Source of the DNA: Pedococcus bigeumensis
GTDB taxonomy: Bacteria; Actinomycetota; Actinomycetes; Actinomycetales; Dermatophilaceae
Direction of reading: 5' to 3'
Length of the DNA stretch: 64,000 nucleotides
NCBI RefSeq assembly: GCF_006438965.1
Contig: NZ_RCZM01000002.1
Span: 248,001 to 312,000, forward strand
Shown here one piece after another: positions 1 to 8,017 of this stretch. A model generated the notes under the pieces. It was not told the DNA's origin, made no database searches, and saw only the letters and a program-made list of their open reading frames with translations. Each line of letters opens with the position of its first letter. Within the stretch, counting starts at the first letter, position 1. A program made the position numbers and the translations under genes.

Positions 1-1353
1 CCGCTGCGGGACGCCCGTGGCTTTGAGATGGGCCGCGGCGCTGCCGATGCGAGCCAGCTCACCGACGAGGAGGACCCCACCCTCGCCAACGTGGTGCTGA
101 CCAACGGCGCCCGGCTCTATGTCGACCACGCGCACCCGGAGTACTCCTCACCCGAGGTGACCTCACCCCGTGCAGCCGTGGCCTTCGACCGGGCCGGCGA
201 GGCGATCATGGCCGAGTCGGTGCGGAGGCTCTCGCAGGTCCCGCCCGGCGTGAACCTCTACAAGAACAACACCGACGGCAAGGGCCAGTCCTACGGCACC
301 CACGAGAACTACCTGATGCGCCGCGAGACACCGTTCACCGACATCGTGCGCCACCTCGTGCCGTTCTTCGTCGCGCGCCAGGTCGTCACCGGGTCCGGCC
401 GGGTGGGGATCGGCATGGACTCGCGGACCGCCGGGTACCAGCTCAGCCAGCGCAGCGACTTCTTCGAGGTCGAGGTCGGGTTGGAGACGACCCTGAAGCG
501 GCCGATCATCAACACCCGTGACGAGCCGCACGCCGTGGCCGACCTCTACCGGCGGCTGCACGTCATCATCGGCGACGCCAACCACTGCGACGTCGCCAAC
601 CTGCTCAAGCTGGGCACCACCTCGCTCGTGCTGGCCATGATCGAGGACCGCGCGATCGACGTCGACCTCACCGTGGCCCGGCCCGTGGCGACCCTCCAGG
701 CGGTCAGCCACGACCCGACCTGCACCTCGCTCATCGAGCTGCGCGACGGCACCAAGCTCACGGCGGTGCAGCTGCTCTGGCGCTACCACGCCCTCGCGGA
801 GCGCTACCTCAAGAGCAGGTATGCCGGCGAGCTCGACAGCGACACCGACGAGGTGATGCGGTGGTGGGCGATCGTCCTCGACCGGCTCGAGCGTGACCCA
901 CGCGAGGCGTCGCGGGAGCTCGACTGGGTGGCCAAGCAACAGGTGCTGCAGGGCTACATCGACCGCGACGGCCTCGACTGGACCGACTCCCGGTTGCGGG
1001 CCATCGACATCCAGTGGTCCGACGTGCGTCCCGACAAGGGGATCTTCCACAAGCTGCGGGCGGCCGGACGGTTCGAGGAGCTGGTGACGGAGAGCGCCGT
1101 CATGGAGGCCGTGCACGAACCGCCGCACGACACGAGGGCCTACTTCCGGGGCAAGTGCCTGGAGAAGTACCCCGACCAGATCGCGGCCGCGTCCTGGGAC
1201 TCGGTCATCTTCGACATCCCCGGCCAGACGTCCCTGCAGCGAGTCCCGATGCTCGAGCCGCTCCGGGGCACCAAGGCCGCCGTCGGGGCCTTGTTCGACC
1301 GCAGTCCGGACGCCGCCACCCTGTTGCGTGAGTTGGCCTCCGCATCGGGATAG
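1..1353 (+). CDS. dop: Pup deamidase/depupylase Dop (5' partial)
   Basis: In the Pup-proteasome system Dop deamidates the C-terminal Gln of Pup to Glu and removes Pup from substrates (known role). The frame is open from base 1 with no start codon, so the N-terminus lies upstream; 450 residues are visible of a family of about 500. It is a carboxylate-amine-ligase-fold paralogue of the ligase at 9634, sharing the segments [14 protein letters not shown] and INTRDEPHA. Its product ends 35 bases before pup, with prcB and prcA following on the same strand, which is the usual actinobacterial order. The Tyr-Ala pair near base 820 is written TAT GCC, creating one copy of the window-wide GTATGCCG motif. 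Identity is secure; only the start is unseen. Confidence 0.95.
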   Translation, partial: PLRDARGFEMGRGAADASQLTDEEDPTLANVVLTNGARLYVDHAHPEYSSPEVTSPRAAVAFDRAGEAIMAESVRRLSQVPPGVNLYKNNTDGKGQSYGTHENYLMRRETPFTDIVRHLVPFFVARQVVTGSGRVGIGMDSRTAGYQLSQRSDFFEVEVGLETTLKRPIINTRDEPHAVADLYRRLHVIIGDANHCDVANLLKLGTTSLVLAMIEDRAIDVDLTVARPVATLQAVSHDPTCTSLIELRDGTKLTAVQLLWRYHALAERYLKSRYAGELDSDTDEVMRWWAIVLDRLERDPREASRELDWVAKQQVLQGYIDRDGLDWTDSRLRAIDIQWSDVRPDKGIFHKLRAAGRFEELVTESAVMEAVHEPPHDTRAYFRGKCLEKYPDQIAAASWDSVIFDIPGQTSLQRVPMLEPLRGTKAAVGALFDRSPDAATLLRELASASG

Positions 1354-1388
1354 GTTGATCACAAGCACCGCGAGCGAGAGGTCACACC

Positions 1389-1595
1389 ATGCCCAGCCAA
1401 GAGCAGAGCCGGCCACAGCGGCGCGACGACGCCCCCGACGAGGCGCCCGAGCCCACCCCCGCAGCGCCGGAAGCCACGGCCCGCAAGGAGAACCTCGACT
1501 CGGACATCGACAGCGTCCTCGACGAGATCGACGGCGTCCTCGAGTCCAACGCGGAGGAGTTCGTCCGCGGCTTCGTCCAGAAGGGCGGCCAGTGA
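1389..1595 (+). CDS. pup: Prokaryotic ubiquitin-like protein Pup
   Basis: Small protein tag (68 aa) ligated through its C-terminus to substrate lysines and recognised by the proteasomal ATPase. Hallmarks seen: a disordered charged N-terminal half rich in Glu, Asp, Pro and Arg, the helical stretch [14 protein letters not shown], and the C-terminal GGQ. The terminal Gln means it must be deamidated by Dop before ligation, as in mycobacteria. The ATG has an AGAGG ribosome site about 8 bases upstream (1377-1381). Its stop TGA overlaps the GTG of prcB, so pup and prcB are translationally coupled. Confidence 0.97.
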   Translation: MPSQEQSRPQRRDDAPDEAPEPTPAAPEATARKENLDSDIDSVLDEIDGVLESNAEEFVRGFVQKGGQ

Positions 1596-2419
1596 CCACT
1601 GGCGCCGACGCGGGGAAGCTCCCCGCGGCATACCTCTCGGCAGGGTCGTCGTCGTTCACCGAGTTCGTCGGCGTCCACGCCCCCCAGCTGCTGCCCTCGC
1701 GACGGGTGCTGCCCCCGGGCAACATGCTCGAGGCGCCGCACGGCACCACCATCGTCACGGCGACCTTCGCCGGGGGCGTGGTGATGGCAGGCGACCGCCG
1801 GGCGACGATGGGCAACCTCATCGCCAACCGCGACATGGAGAAGGTCTTCGCCGGTGACGAGTACTCCGCCGTCGGCATCGCCGGCACGGCGGGGATCGCC
1901 ATCGAGCTGGTCAAGCTCTTCCAGGTCGAGCTCGAGCACTACGAGAAGATCGAGGGCACGCTGCTCTCGTTGGAGGGCAAGGCAAACCGGCTCGCCTCGA
2001 TGATCCGGTCCAACCTCGGCATGGCGATGCAGGGCCTGTCGGTCGTGCCGTTGTTCGCCGGCTACGACCTCGACCGCCAGCTCGGCCGGATCTTCTCCTA
2101 CGACGTGACCGGCGGCTGCTACGAGGAGCACGACCACCACAGTGTCGGCTCGGGTTCGCTGTTCGCGCGCGGTGCGCTGAAGAAGGTCTGGCACCCCGGC
2201 CTGTCGGCCGAGGAGGTCGTGAGTGTCGTCGTCGAGGCGCTCTACGACGCAGCCGACGACGACTCCGCCACCGGTGGACCCGATGTCGGCCGCCGGATCT
2301 GGCCGACCGTCGCCGTCGTCGGACCCGAGGGCGTGCGCTTCGTCGGTGACGACGAGCTGCGCATGGTGGTCGAGGCCGTCATCGCCGCCCGCCAGGGCAA
2401 CCCGGGAGGTGCCCGATGA
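1592..2419 (+). CDS. prcB: 20S proteasome beta subunit (catalytic)
   Basis: Catalytic beta subunit of the 20S proteasome core. Starting at GTG 1592, which overlaps the pup stop, gives 275 aa. A propeptide of about 51 residues is followed by His-Gly and then TTIVTATF; the first Thr (about residue 52) is the N-terminal nucleophile released by autocleavage. The segments [12 protein letters not shown] and SVGSGS fit the Ntn-hydrolase fold. A longer open frame reaches back to 1328 but would run through pup and the dop end, so I reject it. The end overlaps the prcA start (ATGA at 2416-2419). The propeptide contains Ala-Tyr written GCA TAC, giving a CGGCATAC motif. Confidence 0.95.
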   Translation: MTTGADAGKLPAAYLSAGSSSFTEFVGVHAPQLLPSRRVLPPGNMLEAPHGTTIVTATFAGGVVMAGDRRATMGNLIANRDMEKVFAGDEYSAVGIAGTAGIAIELVKLFQVELEHYEKIEGTLLSLEGKANRLASMIRSNLGMAMQGLSVVPLFAGYDLDRQLGRIFSYDVTGGCYEEHDHHSVGSGSLFARGALKKVWHPGLSAEEVVSVVVEALYDAADDDSATGGPDVGRRIWPTVAVVGPEGVRFVGDDELRMVVEAVIAARQGNPGGAR

Positions 2420-3258
2420 GCAGCATGCCGTTCTACGTCTCGCCCGAACAGCTCATGAAGGACCGGGCTGACTACGCCCGCAAGGGAATTGCGCGTGGTC
2501 GGTCGGTGGTCGTGCTGGGCTACGACAAGGGGATCGTGTTCGTCGCGGAGAACCCGTCACGGGCCTTGCACAAGGTGTCCGAGATCTACGACCGGATCGC
2601 CTTCGCGGCCGTCGGCAAGTACAACGAGTTCGAGAACCTCCGCGTCGCCGGTGTCCGGTATGCCGACCTGCGCGGCTACTCCTACGACCGCACCGACGTC
2701 ACTGCTCGCGGTCTGGCCAACGCGTACGCGCAGACCCTGGGGACGGTGTTCACCCAGGAGTCCAAGCCCTACGAGGTGGAGATCGTCGTCGCCGAGGTGG
2801 GCGCCACCGCGGAGGACGACCAGATCTACCGGCTGACCTACGACGGCTCGGTGGCCGACGAGCTCGGTTTCGTCGCCATGGGTGGCGCAGCCGAACCCAT
2901 CGAGACCGCCCTGAAGGACCGCTGGAGCCCGGGACTGTCGCTCGGGGACGCCCTGAGCCTGGCGGTCGAGCTGCTCGGTCAGGACCCGGCCCCGGGACCG
3001 GCTGGTGGCACGACACGGACCCTCACGGCGGCCCAGCTGGAGGTGGCGGTCCTCGACCGGGAGCGGCCACGCCGGACCTTCCGCCGGATCGGTGGGGGAC
3101 TGCTCGACGCGCTGCTCAGCACCGAGGACCCGACGAGTGACGCCCCCGCCGAGGACGACCCCACCCCGGGGCGCCACGACACCCTGACGGGCGAGGGGTC
3201 GCCGCGCGACGAGTCCAGCAACCCGCAGACCCAGCGTCCGGAACAGGGACCGGAGTAA
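2416..3258 (+). CDS. prcA: 20S proteasome alpha subunit
   Basis: Non-catalytic outer-ring subunit that gates the core and docks the ATPase (known role). It is 280 aa, with the alpha-type N-terminus [19 protein letters not shown] followed by [21 protein letters not shown]. No N-terminal catalytic Thr is present. The last 45 or so residues form an acidic, Pro-, Ser- and Asp-rich tail ([16 protein letters not shown] and beyond), longer than in mycobacterial PrcA and probably disordered. Start is fixed by the ATGA overlap with prcB. It is the last gene of the dop-pup-prcBA block; the next gene converges on it with a 6-bp gap and I see no terminator there. Confidence 0.95.
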   Translation: MSSMPFYVSPEQLMKDRADYARKGIARGRSVVVLGYDKGIVFVAENPSRALHKVSEIYDRIAFAAVGKYNEFENLRVAGVRYADLRGYSYDRTDVTARGLANAYAQTLGTVFTQESKPYEVEIVVAEVGATAEDDQIYRLTYDGSVADELGFVAMGGAAEPIETALKDRWSPGLSLGDALSLAVELLGQDPAPGPAGGTTRTLTAAQLEVAVLDRERPRRTFRRIGGGLLDALLSTEDPTSDAPAEDDPTPGRHDTLTGEGSPRDESSNPQTQRPEQGPE

Positions 3259-3264
3259 CCCTCC

Positions 3265-3990
3265 TCAGACGGGAAGCTTCTCGCCGAGCCAGGCGGTGGT
3301 GGTGGCCCACGCCTCCTGTGATGCGCCCTGGTGGTGGAAGAGCGGGGAGGGGTTGTCGAAGGCGTGCCCTGCTCCGGCGTAGGTCACGAAGGTCACGTCG
3401 TCGTTGTCCGCGGTGACAGCGGCTTCGATCTCGCGCACCGTGTCGGCCGGGATGTAGTCGTCCGAGAGCCCGAAGTGGTGCAGGCTCGGCGCACTGACCT
3501 GCGGGGCGAGGGCCAGCAGGTTCGGCAGCGCGGACCCGTAGTAGCTCACCAACGCGTCGGGGCCCGCGCCCGCGGCTCCCGTCACGGCGGCGACGTTGAA
3601 CGCCAGGCCACCCCCGAAGCAGAAGCCCAGCATGCCCACGGGTCCATCCACTGCCGCGTGGTCCTGCAGCGCGTCCAGGGTGGCGGCACCGTCACTGACG
3701 GCGGCCTCCCAGTCGAGCTTGCCAAGCAGCTCCATCGCCCTGGGGAGACCATCGGCCGCCTCGCTGACGACCTCGTCGCCGATCCGCCAGTACAGGTGGG
3801 GGACGAGGACGACGTAGCCGAGCTCGGCGAGGTCGCTGGCGCGGCTGCGGATGTAGTCGGTGACGCCGAAGATCTCCTGGAACAGCACGACCCCCGGACC
3901 TGATCCGGACTCGGGCTGGTAGAGGTCGGCGGGCACCTCGCCGTCAAGGACGGAGACGGGGTGGCTGGTGTGGTCGCTCGCGGTGGTCAT
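3265..3990 (-). CDS. Dienelactone hydrolase family protein
   Basis: Alpha/beta hydrolase of the carboxymethylenebutenolidase (dienelactone hydrolase) family, 241 aa, cytoplasmic with no signal peptide. The Cys-Asp-His triad is visible: Cys124 in GFCFGG, Asp in LSDDYIP, His in GAGHAF, with the family Glu in LFQEIFG (Glu39). Physiological substrate unknown; many actinobacterial copies lie outside aromatic-degradation clusters, as here. The ATG sits 6 bases after TACGTT on the minus strand (3997-4002), which suggests a leaderless transcript. It converges on prcA. Confidence 0.85.
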   Translation of the reverse strand: MTTASDHTSHPVSVLDGEVPADLYQPESGSGPGVVLFQEIFGVTDYIRSRASDLAELGYVVLVPHLYWRIGDEVVSEAADGLPRAMELLGKLDWEAAVSDGAATLDALQDHAAVDGPVGMLGFCFGGGLAFNVAAVTGAAGAGPDALVSYYGSALPNLLALAPQVSAPSLHHFGLSDDYIPADTVREIEAAVTADNDDVTFVTYAGAGHAFDNPSPLFHHQGASQEAWATTTAWLGEKLPV

Positions 3991-3996
3991 CCCCCC

Positions 3997-4002
3997 AACG
4001 TA
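3997..4002 (-). promoter_or_regulatory. -10 hexamer of dienelactone hydrolase gene (leaderless)
   Basis: Minus strand reads TACGTT, six bases (all G), then ATG at 3990. The transcript would begin at or next to the start codon. The G run could alternatively act as a short ribosome site. Confidence 0.5.
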
Positions 4003-4059
4003 GGCGGCGTCGGCCCCAGAGTGGGGACCGAAGCCGCATACCGGGTCGTGGGGGCGCCG

Positions 4060-4695
4060 TCAGGCGCTGGGTGCCTCGGCGTAACGCAGGTAGGGCTTGA
4101 CGACCTCGACACCCTTGAACCGCGCCTGCGCGTCCTCGGTGCTGACGGTCGGGGCGACGATGATGCGCTCACCGGCCTTCCAGTCGGCGGGCGTCGAGAA
4201 CGGGCCGGAGTCGTTGACCTGCAAGGCGTCCAGCGCGCGCAGGATCTCGTCGAAGTTGCGGCCGGCGCTCTTCGGGTAGGTCAGCGACAGGCGCACCTTG
4301 CCCACTGGGTCGATGAGGAAGACCGAGCGGACGGTGGAGGCGTCGCCGGCGCCCGGGTGGATCATGTCGTACAGCTCGGCCACCTGGCGGTCCTTGTCGG
4401 CGATGATCGGGTAGTCGACGGCAGCACCCGACAGCTCCTCGATGTCGGCCTTCCAGGCGGTGTGGTCCTCGAGGGCGTCGACGGACACGGCGAGCACCTT
4501 GGTGTTGCGGGCGGCCCACTCGTCCTTGAGCTGGGCGACGCGGCCGAGCTCGGTGGTGCACACGGGGGTGAAGTCGGCCGGGTGGCTGAACAGCACTGCC
4601 CAGCCGTCACCCTTCCAGTCGTGGAAGGTCAGCTCGCCCTCGGTGGTGTCGGCGGTGAAGTCGGGGGCGTCGTCGCCCAGTCGCAGGGTGGCCAT
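4060..4695 (-). CDS. 1-Cys peroxiredoxin (Prx6 type)
   Basis: Thiol peroxidase reducing H2O2 and organic peroxides, 211 aa. N-terminal thioredoxin-fold AhpC/TSA domain with the peroxidatic motif PADFTPVC (Cys46), followed by a Prx6-type C-terminal domain. There is no second Cys anywhere in the protein, so it is a genuine 1-Cys enzyme needing an external thiol. The open frame extends to 4740, but ATG 4695 has AGAGGA just upstream and gives the canonical N-terminus MATLRLGDDAPDF, so I start there. Encoded on the same strand as, and downstream of, the alpha/beta hydrolase at 4745, about 50 bases away. Confidence 0.9.
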   Translation of the reverse strand: MATLRLGDDAPDFTADTTEGELTFHDWKGDGWAVLFSHPADFTPVCTTELGRVAQLKDEWAARNTKVLAVSVDALEDHTAWKADIEELSGAAVDYPIIADKDRQVAELYDMIHPGAGDASTVRSVFLIDPVGKVRLSLTYPKSAGRNFDEILRALDALQVNDSGPFSTPADWKAGERIIVAPTVSTEDAQARFKGVEVVKPYLRYAEAPSA

Positions 4696-4744
4696 GACGG
4701 TCCTCTCAAAGGTAACGCGAAGTTTGTCGAGACCAAACATGCCG

Positions 4745-5671
4745 TTACTTGACCGAGGAGTGGATGCCCTGTCCGGATGTTGGTATGCCGGCGAGGCCGG
4801 CGAAAGCGTCAGCGACGGCTGCGACGGCGGCCGGTTCGAGCAGGACGCCGTAGTGGTCGCCGGCGAGCCTGGTGACCTCGATGTCGTCGGGAAGCCGGGC
4901 CTCGGCGATGTGCTCGGGGGAGTACAGGCCCCGCGGTTGGCCGAGTGGTCCCCGCGACGCCCAGAACAGGTGGGCCCGGCACTGGAGGGTGTGGATCGCG
5001 CTCAGGGTCGCCGGATCGCTCATCAGGTCGGCCCAGTCGGCCCGAACGCACTCCAGCGAGCTGGTCGAGCGCATCTGCCCGGCCACCCCAGCCAGGTCGT
5101 GCAGCAGGTATGCCGCGAGGTCACCACCGGCAGGCGACTCCAGGAGCGGTCCCATGGCCGGGTGGGCAGCCCAGTGACGCAGGTAGGCCGCCTGGTCGTC
5201 GAAGGTCATCGAGAGCCGATCCATCGCCGGCCCGATGATGCTGTGCAGGACCTCGTCGACGTCGAAGGTCCCGGGGGAGGGGAAGGCGAGACCGCCGTCG
5301 ACGAGGACCACCGAGCCGACCCGCTCGGGGTGGGTGGCGGCGGTCAGTACGGCGGCGAAGCCGCCCATCGCGTGACCGGCCAGGACAGCGGACTCGAGAC
5401 CGAAGTGGTCGAGCACCCGCACGGTGTCTGCGACGTGGTCGGCCAGTCCCGTCGAGCGCAGCGAGGCGCTCTCGGCCCGGCCGCGCATGTCGGGGGCGAG
5501 CAGGGTGACCCGCCCGGCCAGCGCGCGGCCCACCGGCACCCAGACCAGACCGTTCGAGGAGATGCTGTGCAGCGCGACCACGGTGGGCGCGTCAGCAGGA
5601 GCCTGGGCGAGGACGTGCACCGCGAGGTCGCCCCCGGCGACGGGAACCCGTTCGGTGAGCTGCTGCGGCAC
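4745..5671 (-). CDS. Alpha/beta hydrolase
   Basis: Alpha/beta-fold hydrolase, about 308 aa. Seen: oxyanion-region segment VALHSISSNG, nucleophile-elbow region VLAGHAMGGFAAV and late-strand histidine in RLAGDHYGVLLEP. The elbow reads G-H-A-M-G-G, so the expected nucleophilic Ser/Cys of G-x-S-x-G is replaced by Ala. This resembles non-canonical members and leaves catalytic competence open. GTG 5671 has AGGGGG four bases upstream; an alternative GTG lies at 5698 without a ribosome site. Substrate unknown. The Gly-Ile-Pro near the C-terminus uses the rare ATA codon inside a GGTATGCCGG motif (4784). Confidence 0.75.
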   Translation of the reverse strand: MPQQLTERVPVAGGDLAVHVLAQAPADAPTVVALHSISSNGLVWVPVGRALAGRVTLLAPDMRGRAESASLRSTGLADHVADTVRVLDHFGLESAVLAGHAMGGFAAVLTAATHPERVGSVVLVDGGLAFPSPGTFDVDEVLHSIIGPAMDRLSMTFDDQAAYLRHWAAHPAMGPLLESPAGGDLAAYLLHDLAGVAGQMRSTSSLECVRADWADLMSDPATLSAIHTLQCRAHLFWASRGPLGQPRGLYSPEHIAEARLPDDIEVTRLAGDHYGVLLEPAAVAAVADAFAGLAGIPTSGQGIHSSVK

Positions 5672-5805
5672 GGTGCCCCCTGTCTCGTGGCTCGTCACGC
5701 GTGCTTGGTCAGGACAGGACGCTACGCAGGGCTTGGGGCGTCTGACATGGCCGCCGTCCCCACATCGCCCAGCGGGAAATGTGCCGACGGGCCACTGCGA
5801 GGCGG

Positions 5806-6798
5806 CTACTGGCGCGCGTCGGCCAGGAGGTCGACCTCGTCCGACGGCGAGAGGCCCGCCTTGCGGGCGCGGCCGGGCCCGGCCGCCACTTCCCAGGCCA
5901 AGGTGTCCCTGAGGGTCTCGCCGATCGGTCTGCTGGTGAGTCCCAGGGCAGCGGCAGCAGCGGTGCTGCGCGCCATGAACCCGGCATACTCGGGCAGGGG
6001 CAACCACAGCGGCAGGCTCCGGTTCCCGGACCAGGGCTGCACCTCGTGAGCCGCAAGCCAGTCCTGGTCGACCTGCACGACCTCGCCGTCGTGGCCCGCG
6101 ACCTCGCGTGCGGCGGCAAGGTGGTCGCCGAGCGGCAGCACCGGGCCACTCGCGTTGACCACCCCGGTCGCCCGCCCGAGTCCGGCCCGCACCAGCCAGT
6201 CGGCCAGGTCGCGGACGTCGAGGACCTGCGTGGCCACGGGGCTGTCGGGCACCAGGACCGCCCCGTCGGGGTCTGCCGGGTGGGCAAACCTCAGGGGCCA
6301 GTACCCCGTGCGATCCGTGTGGTCGCCCGGGCCGGCGATCAGTCCCGACCGCGCCACCAGGGCCTTGTCACCCACGTGGTCGAGGATGCTCTGCTCACTG
6401 GCCACCTTGCGCCCGCCATAGGTCTCCCACCCCTCGTCGTCCGCCTCGTGGGCGGGCAGCAGCTCGGCGGACTCGTCGGCCCCCTCGATGTCGCCCGTCG
6501 CATAGACCGACGCGGAGGACACGAAGACCCACGAAGCCGCACGCGCACCCAACGCCTCGACCGCGCTGGTGACGTGGCTGGGTTGGCGCGCGACGTCCAC
6601 GACGACGTCCCAGTCACGACCGCGGACGTCGTCGTATGCCGCGGGGTCACCACGGTCGGCCAGCACCACCTCCACGTCCCGCGGGGGCGCGCCGGACTCC
6701 CCTCGGGCAAGGACTGTGACGTCCTGCCCGAGGGCGCGGGCAGCGGCCACGACTTGACGCCCGAGCCAGGCGGTACCACCGAGGACGAGCAGCGACAT
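5806..6798 (-). CDS. NAD-dependent epimerase/dehydratase (extended SDR)
   Basis: Extended short-chain dehydrogenase/reductase of about 330 aa. The N-terminal dinucleotide site is LLVLGGTAWLGRQV, consistent with the extended-SDR TGxxGxxG pattern. SSASVYATGD precedes the active region and the catalytic Tyr-x-x-x-Lys is ETYGGRKVASE. Substrate unknown; similar actinobacterial proteins are often annotated as NAD-dependent epimerases or reductases. The long frame starting at 7068 runs through the repeat of the next gene and is a shadow; ATG 6798 lies 10 bases beyond the stop of the coiled-coil gene at 6809, so the two are probably co-transcribed. Confidence 0.8.
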   Translation of the reverse strand: MSLLVLGGTAWLGRQVVAAARALGQDVTVLARGESGAPPRDVEVVLADRGDPAAYDDVRGRDWDVVVDVARQPSHVTSAVEALGARAASWVFVSSASVYATGDIEGADESAELLPAHEADDEGWETYGGRKVASEQSILDHVGDKALVARSGLIAGPGDHTDRTGYWPLRFAHPADPDGAVLVPDSPVATQVLDVRDLADWLVRAGLGRATGVVNASGPVLPLGDHLAAAREVAGHDGEVVQVDQDWLAAHEVQPWSGNRSLPLWLPLPEYAGFMARSTAAAAALGLTSRPIGETLRDTLAWEVAAGPGRARKAGLSPSDEVDLLADARQ

Positions 6799-6808
6799 GG
6801 AGTTCGAC

Positions 6809-8017
6809 TCAGGCGCGAGTGGCTGCGCGCTCGCCGAGCTCGGCCTTCGCGTCGTCCTCGTCCGTCTCGTCGTCCGTCTCGCCGTCCGTCTCGCCGTCCG
6901 TCTCGCCGTCCGTCTCGCCGTCGGTGTCGTCGTCGCTGTCGTCCACCTCGGACTCAGCGACGACGCCCACCTCGTCGGTGGCCGCTGCGGACTGGTCGAG
7001 GGTGGCCTCGTCGGTCGCTTCGGCGTCGTCCGTCGACTGGTCGGCAGCCTGGTCCGCCGCAGCGGCAACCGGCTGGGGAGCCGGTGCGTCGTGGTCGCCG
7101 AAGGCCTCAGCGATGGCGCCGCCGCCGAGGGTCTGCAGCATCTGGCGGACGTTGCTCAGCTGCGCGGTGATGCTGTCGCGTCGTGCGGTCGCCGCGGAGA
7201 GCTCGCGCTCGGAGTCCCGACGGATGCGCTCGGCCTGCTCCCTCGCTGCGCTGACCAGCTGCTCGGCCTCGGCCTTGGCTGCCTCGAGCGCACGCTGGCT
7301 CTCGGAGTGGGAGTCGGCGTGGGCCCGCTCGCTCTCCGCGGAGAGGGTCGCGGCGCGTTCCTGCGCCTGGGTGAGCGCATTCTCGTGGGCTGCCATCTGC
7401 GCGGAGAACTCGGCCGCAGCCTTGTCGCGGCGCTGGCCGAGGGTCGCCTCGAAGTCCGCGGCGGCGGAGGCGGCCCGGGCCCGCTGGTGCTCGTAGAACG
7501 CCTCGGCCTCCTCGCGGCGGGCAGAGGCCTCGCGGTCGGCGTCGTCGAGGATGGCGTCGGCCTGCTGCTTGGCCTTCTCCACGACCTGGGTGGCCTGGGC
7601 ATCGGCCTTGGTCCGGATGTCCTCCGCATAGCGGTCTGCCTCGGCGCGGACCCGGTCCGCCTCCAGGGTGGTGGTGCCCTTGAGGGTGTCGGCATCGGCC
7701 TGCGCATTGCTGCGGATCTCGGCGGCCTCCTCGTCGGCGAGCCCGAGGATGTTCCCGATCCGCTCGCCGAGGTTGGCGTACGTGGGGGCGGCGGCCTTGC
7801 TGTGCTCGTCCTTGAGGCTGGCCAGGGTCTTCGCGGTTCCGGCCTGCTCCTCCTGGGTGCGGGCGAGGGCTGCCCGGAGCTCGCTGACCTCGACGGTGCG
7901 TTCGGCGGCCTCCTGCCGGGCCTGGTCCAGGGCGCCGGCGTGCTCGGCGCGCCACTGGTCGACCTGGGCGGGGTCGTAGCCGCGCAGGACGCTGCGGAAG
8001 GAGCTGGTGTCACTCAT
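6809..8017 (-). CDS. DivIVA-domain coiled-coil protein with acidic repeat tail
   Basis: Cytoplasmic coiled-coil protein, 402 aa. The first 25 residues (SSFRSVLRGYDPAQVDQW) match the DivIVA membrane-binding N-terminus pattern, suggesting a role at curved membrane, septum or pole (inference). Residues about 30-290 are Ala, Glu, Arg and Gln rich heptads. The C-terminal 90 residues are highly acidic and end in four DGET units plus DDET, from a 12-bp tandem repeat. ATG 8017 overlaps the stop of the upstream coiled-coil gene by 8 bases. The coil ends of the two proteins are similar (RRDSITAQLSNVRQML here, RRQDITTQLGHLSGVI there), so I read them as paralogues. Exact function unknown. Confidence 0.75.
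   Translation of the reverse strand: MSDTSSFRSVLRGYDPAQVDQWRAEHAGALDQARQEAAERTVEVSELRAALARTQEEQAGTAKTLASLKDEHSKAAAPTYANLGERIGNILGLADEEAAEIRSNAQADADTLKGTTTLEADRVRAEADRYAEDIRTKADAQATQVVEKAKQQADAILDDADREASARREEAEAFYEHQRARAASAAADFEATLGQRRDKAAAEFSAQMAAHENALTQAQERAATLSAESERAHADSHSESQRALEAAKAEAEQLVSAAREQAERIRRDSERELSAATARRDSITAQLSNVRQMLQTLGGGAIAEAFGDHDAPAPQPVAAAADQAADQSTDDAEATDEATLDQSAAATDEVGVVAESEVDDSDDDTDGETDGETDGETDGETDDETDEDDAKAELGERAATRA
6863..6922. repeat. 12-bp tandem repeat, five units
   Basis: Five consecutive 12-bp units of CGTCTCGCCGTC; the first has one base changed. On the minus strand they encode Asp-Gly-Glu-Thr repeats (the last is Asp-Asp-Glu-Thr) in the acidic tail of the DivIVA-like protein. 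Length variation between strains by slippage is likely. Confidence 0.9.

Noticed and set aside
163-1914. Long antisense open frame opposite dop, pup and prcB (583 codons)
   Set aside because: Composition is Arg/Val/Gly-rich frame-shadow type, no family motif, and it lies opposite three certain genes.
4029-4040. CGCATACC between the hydrolase and peroxiredoxin as a further motif copy
   Set aside because: It lacks the second G of GGCATAC; counted as a near-match only, like CGCATACG at about 36621.
6863-6922. Tandem repeat as a CRISPR-like array
   Set aside because: Units are 12 bp with no spacers and are translated in frame.
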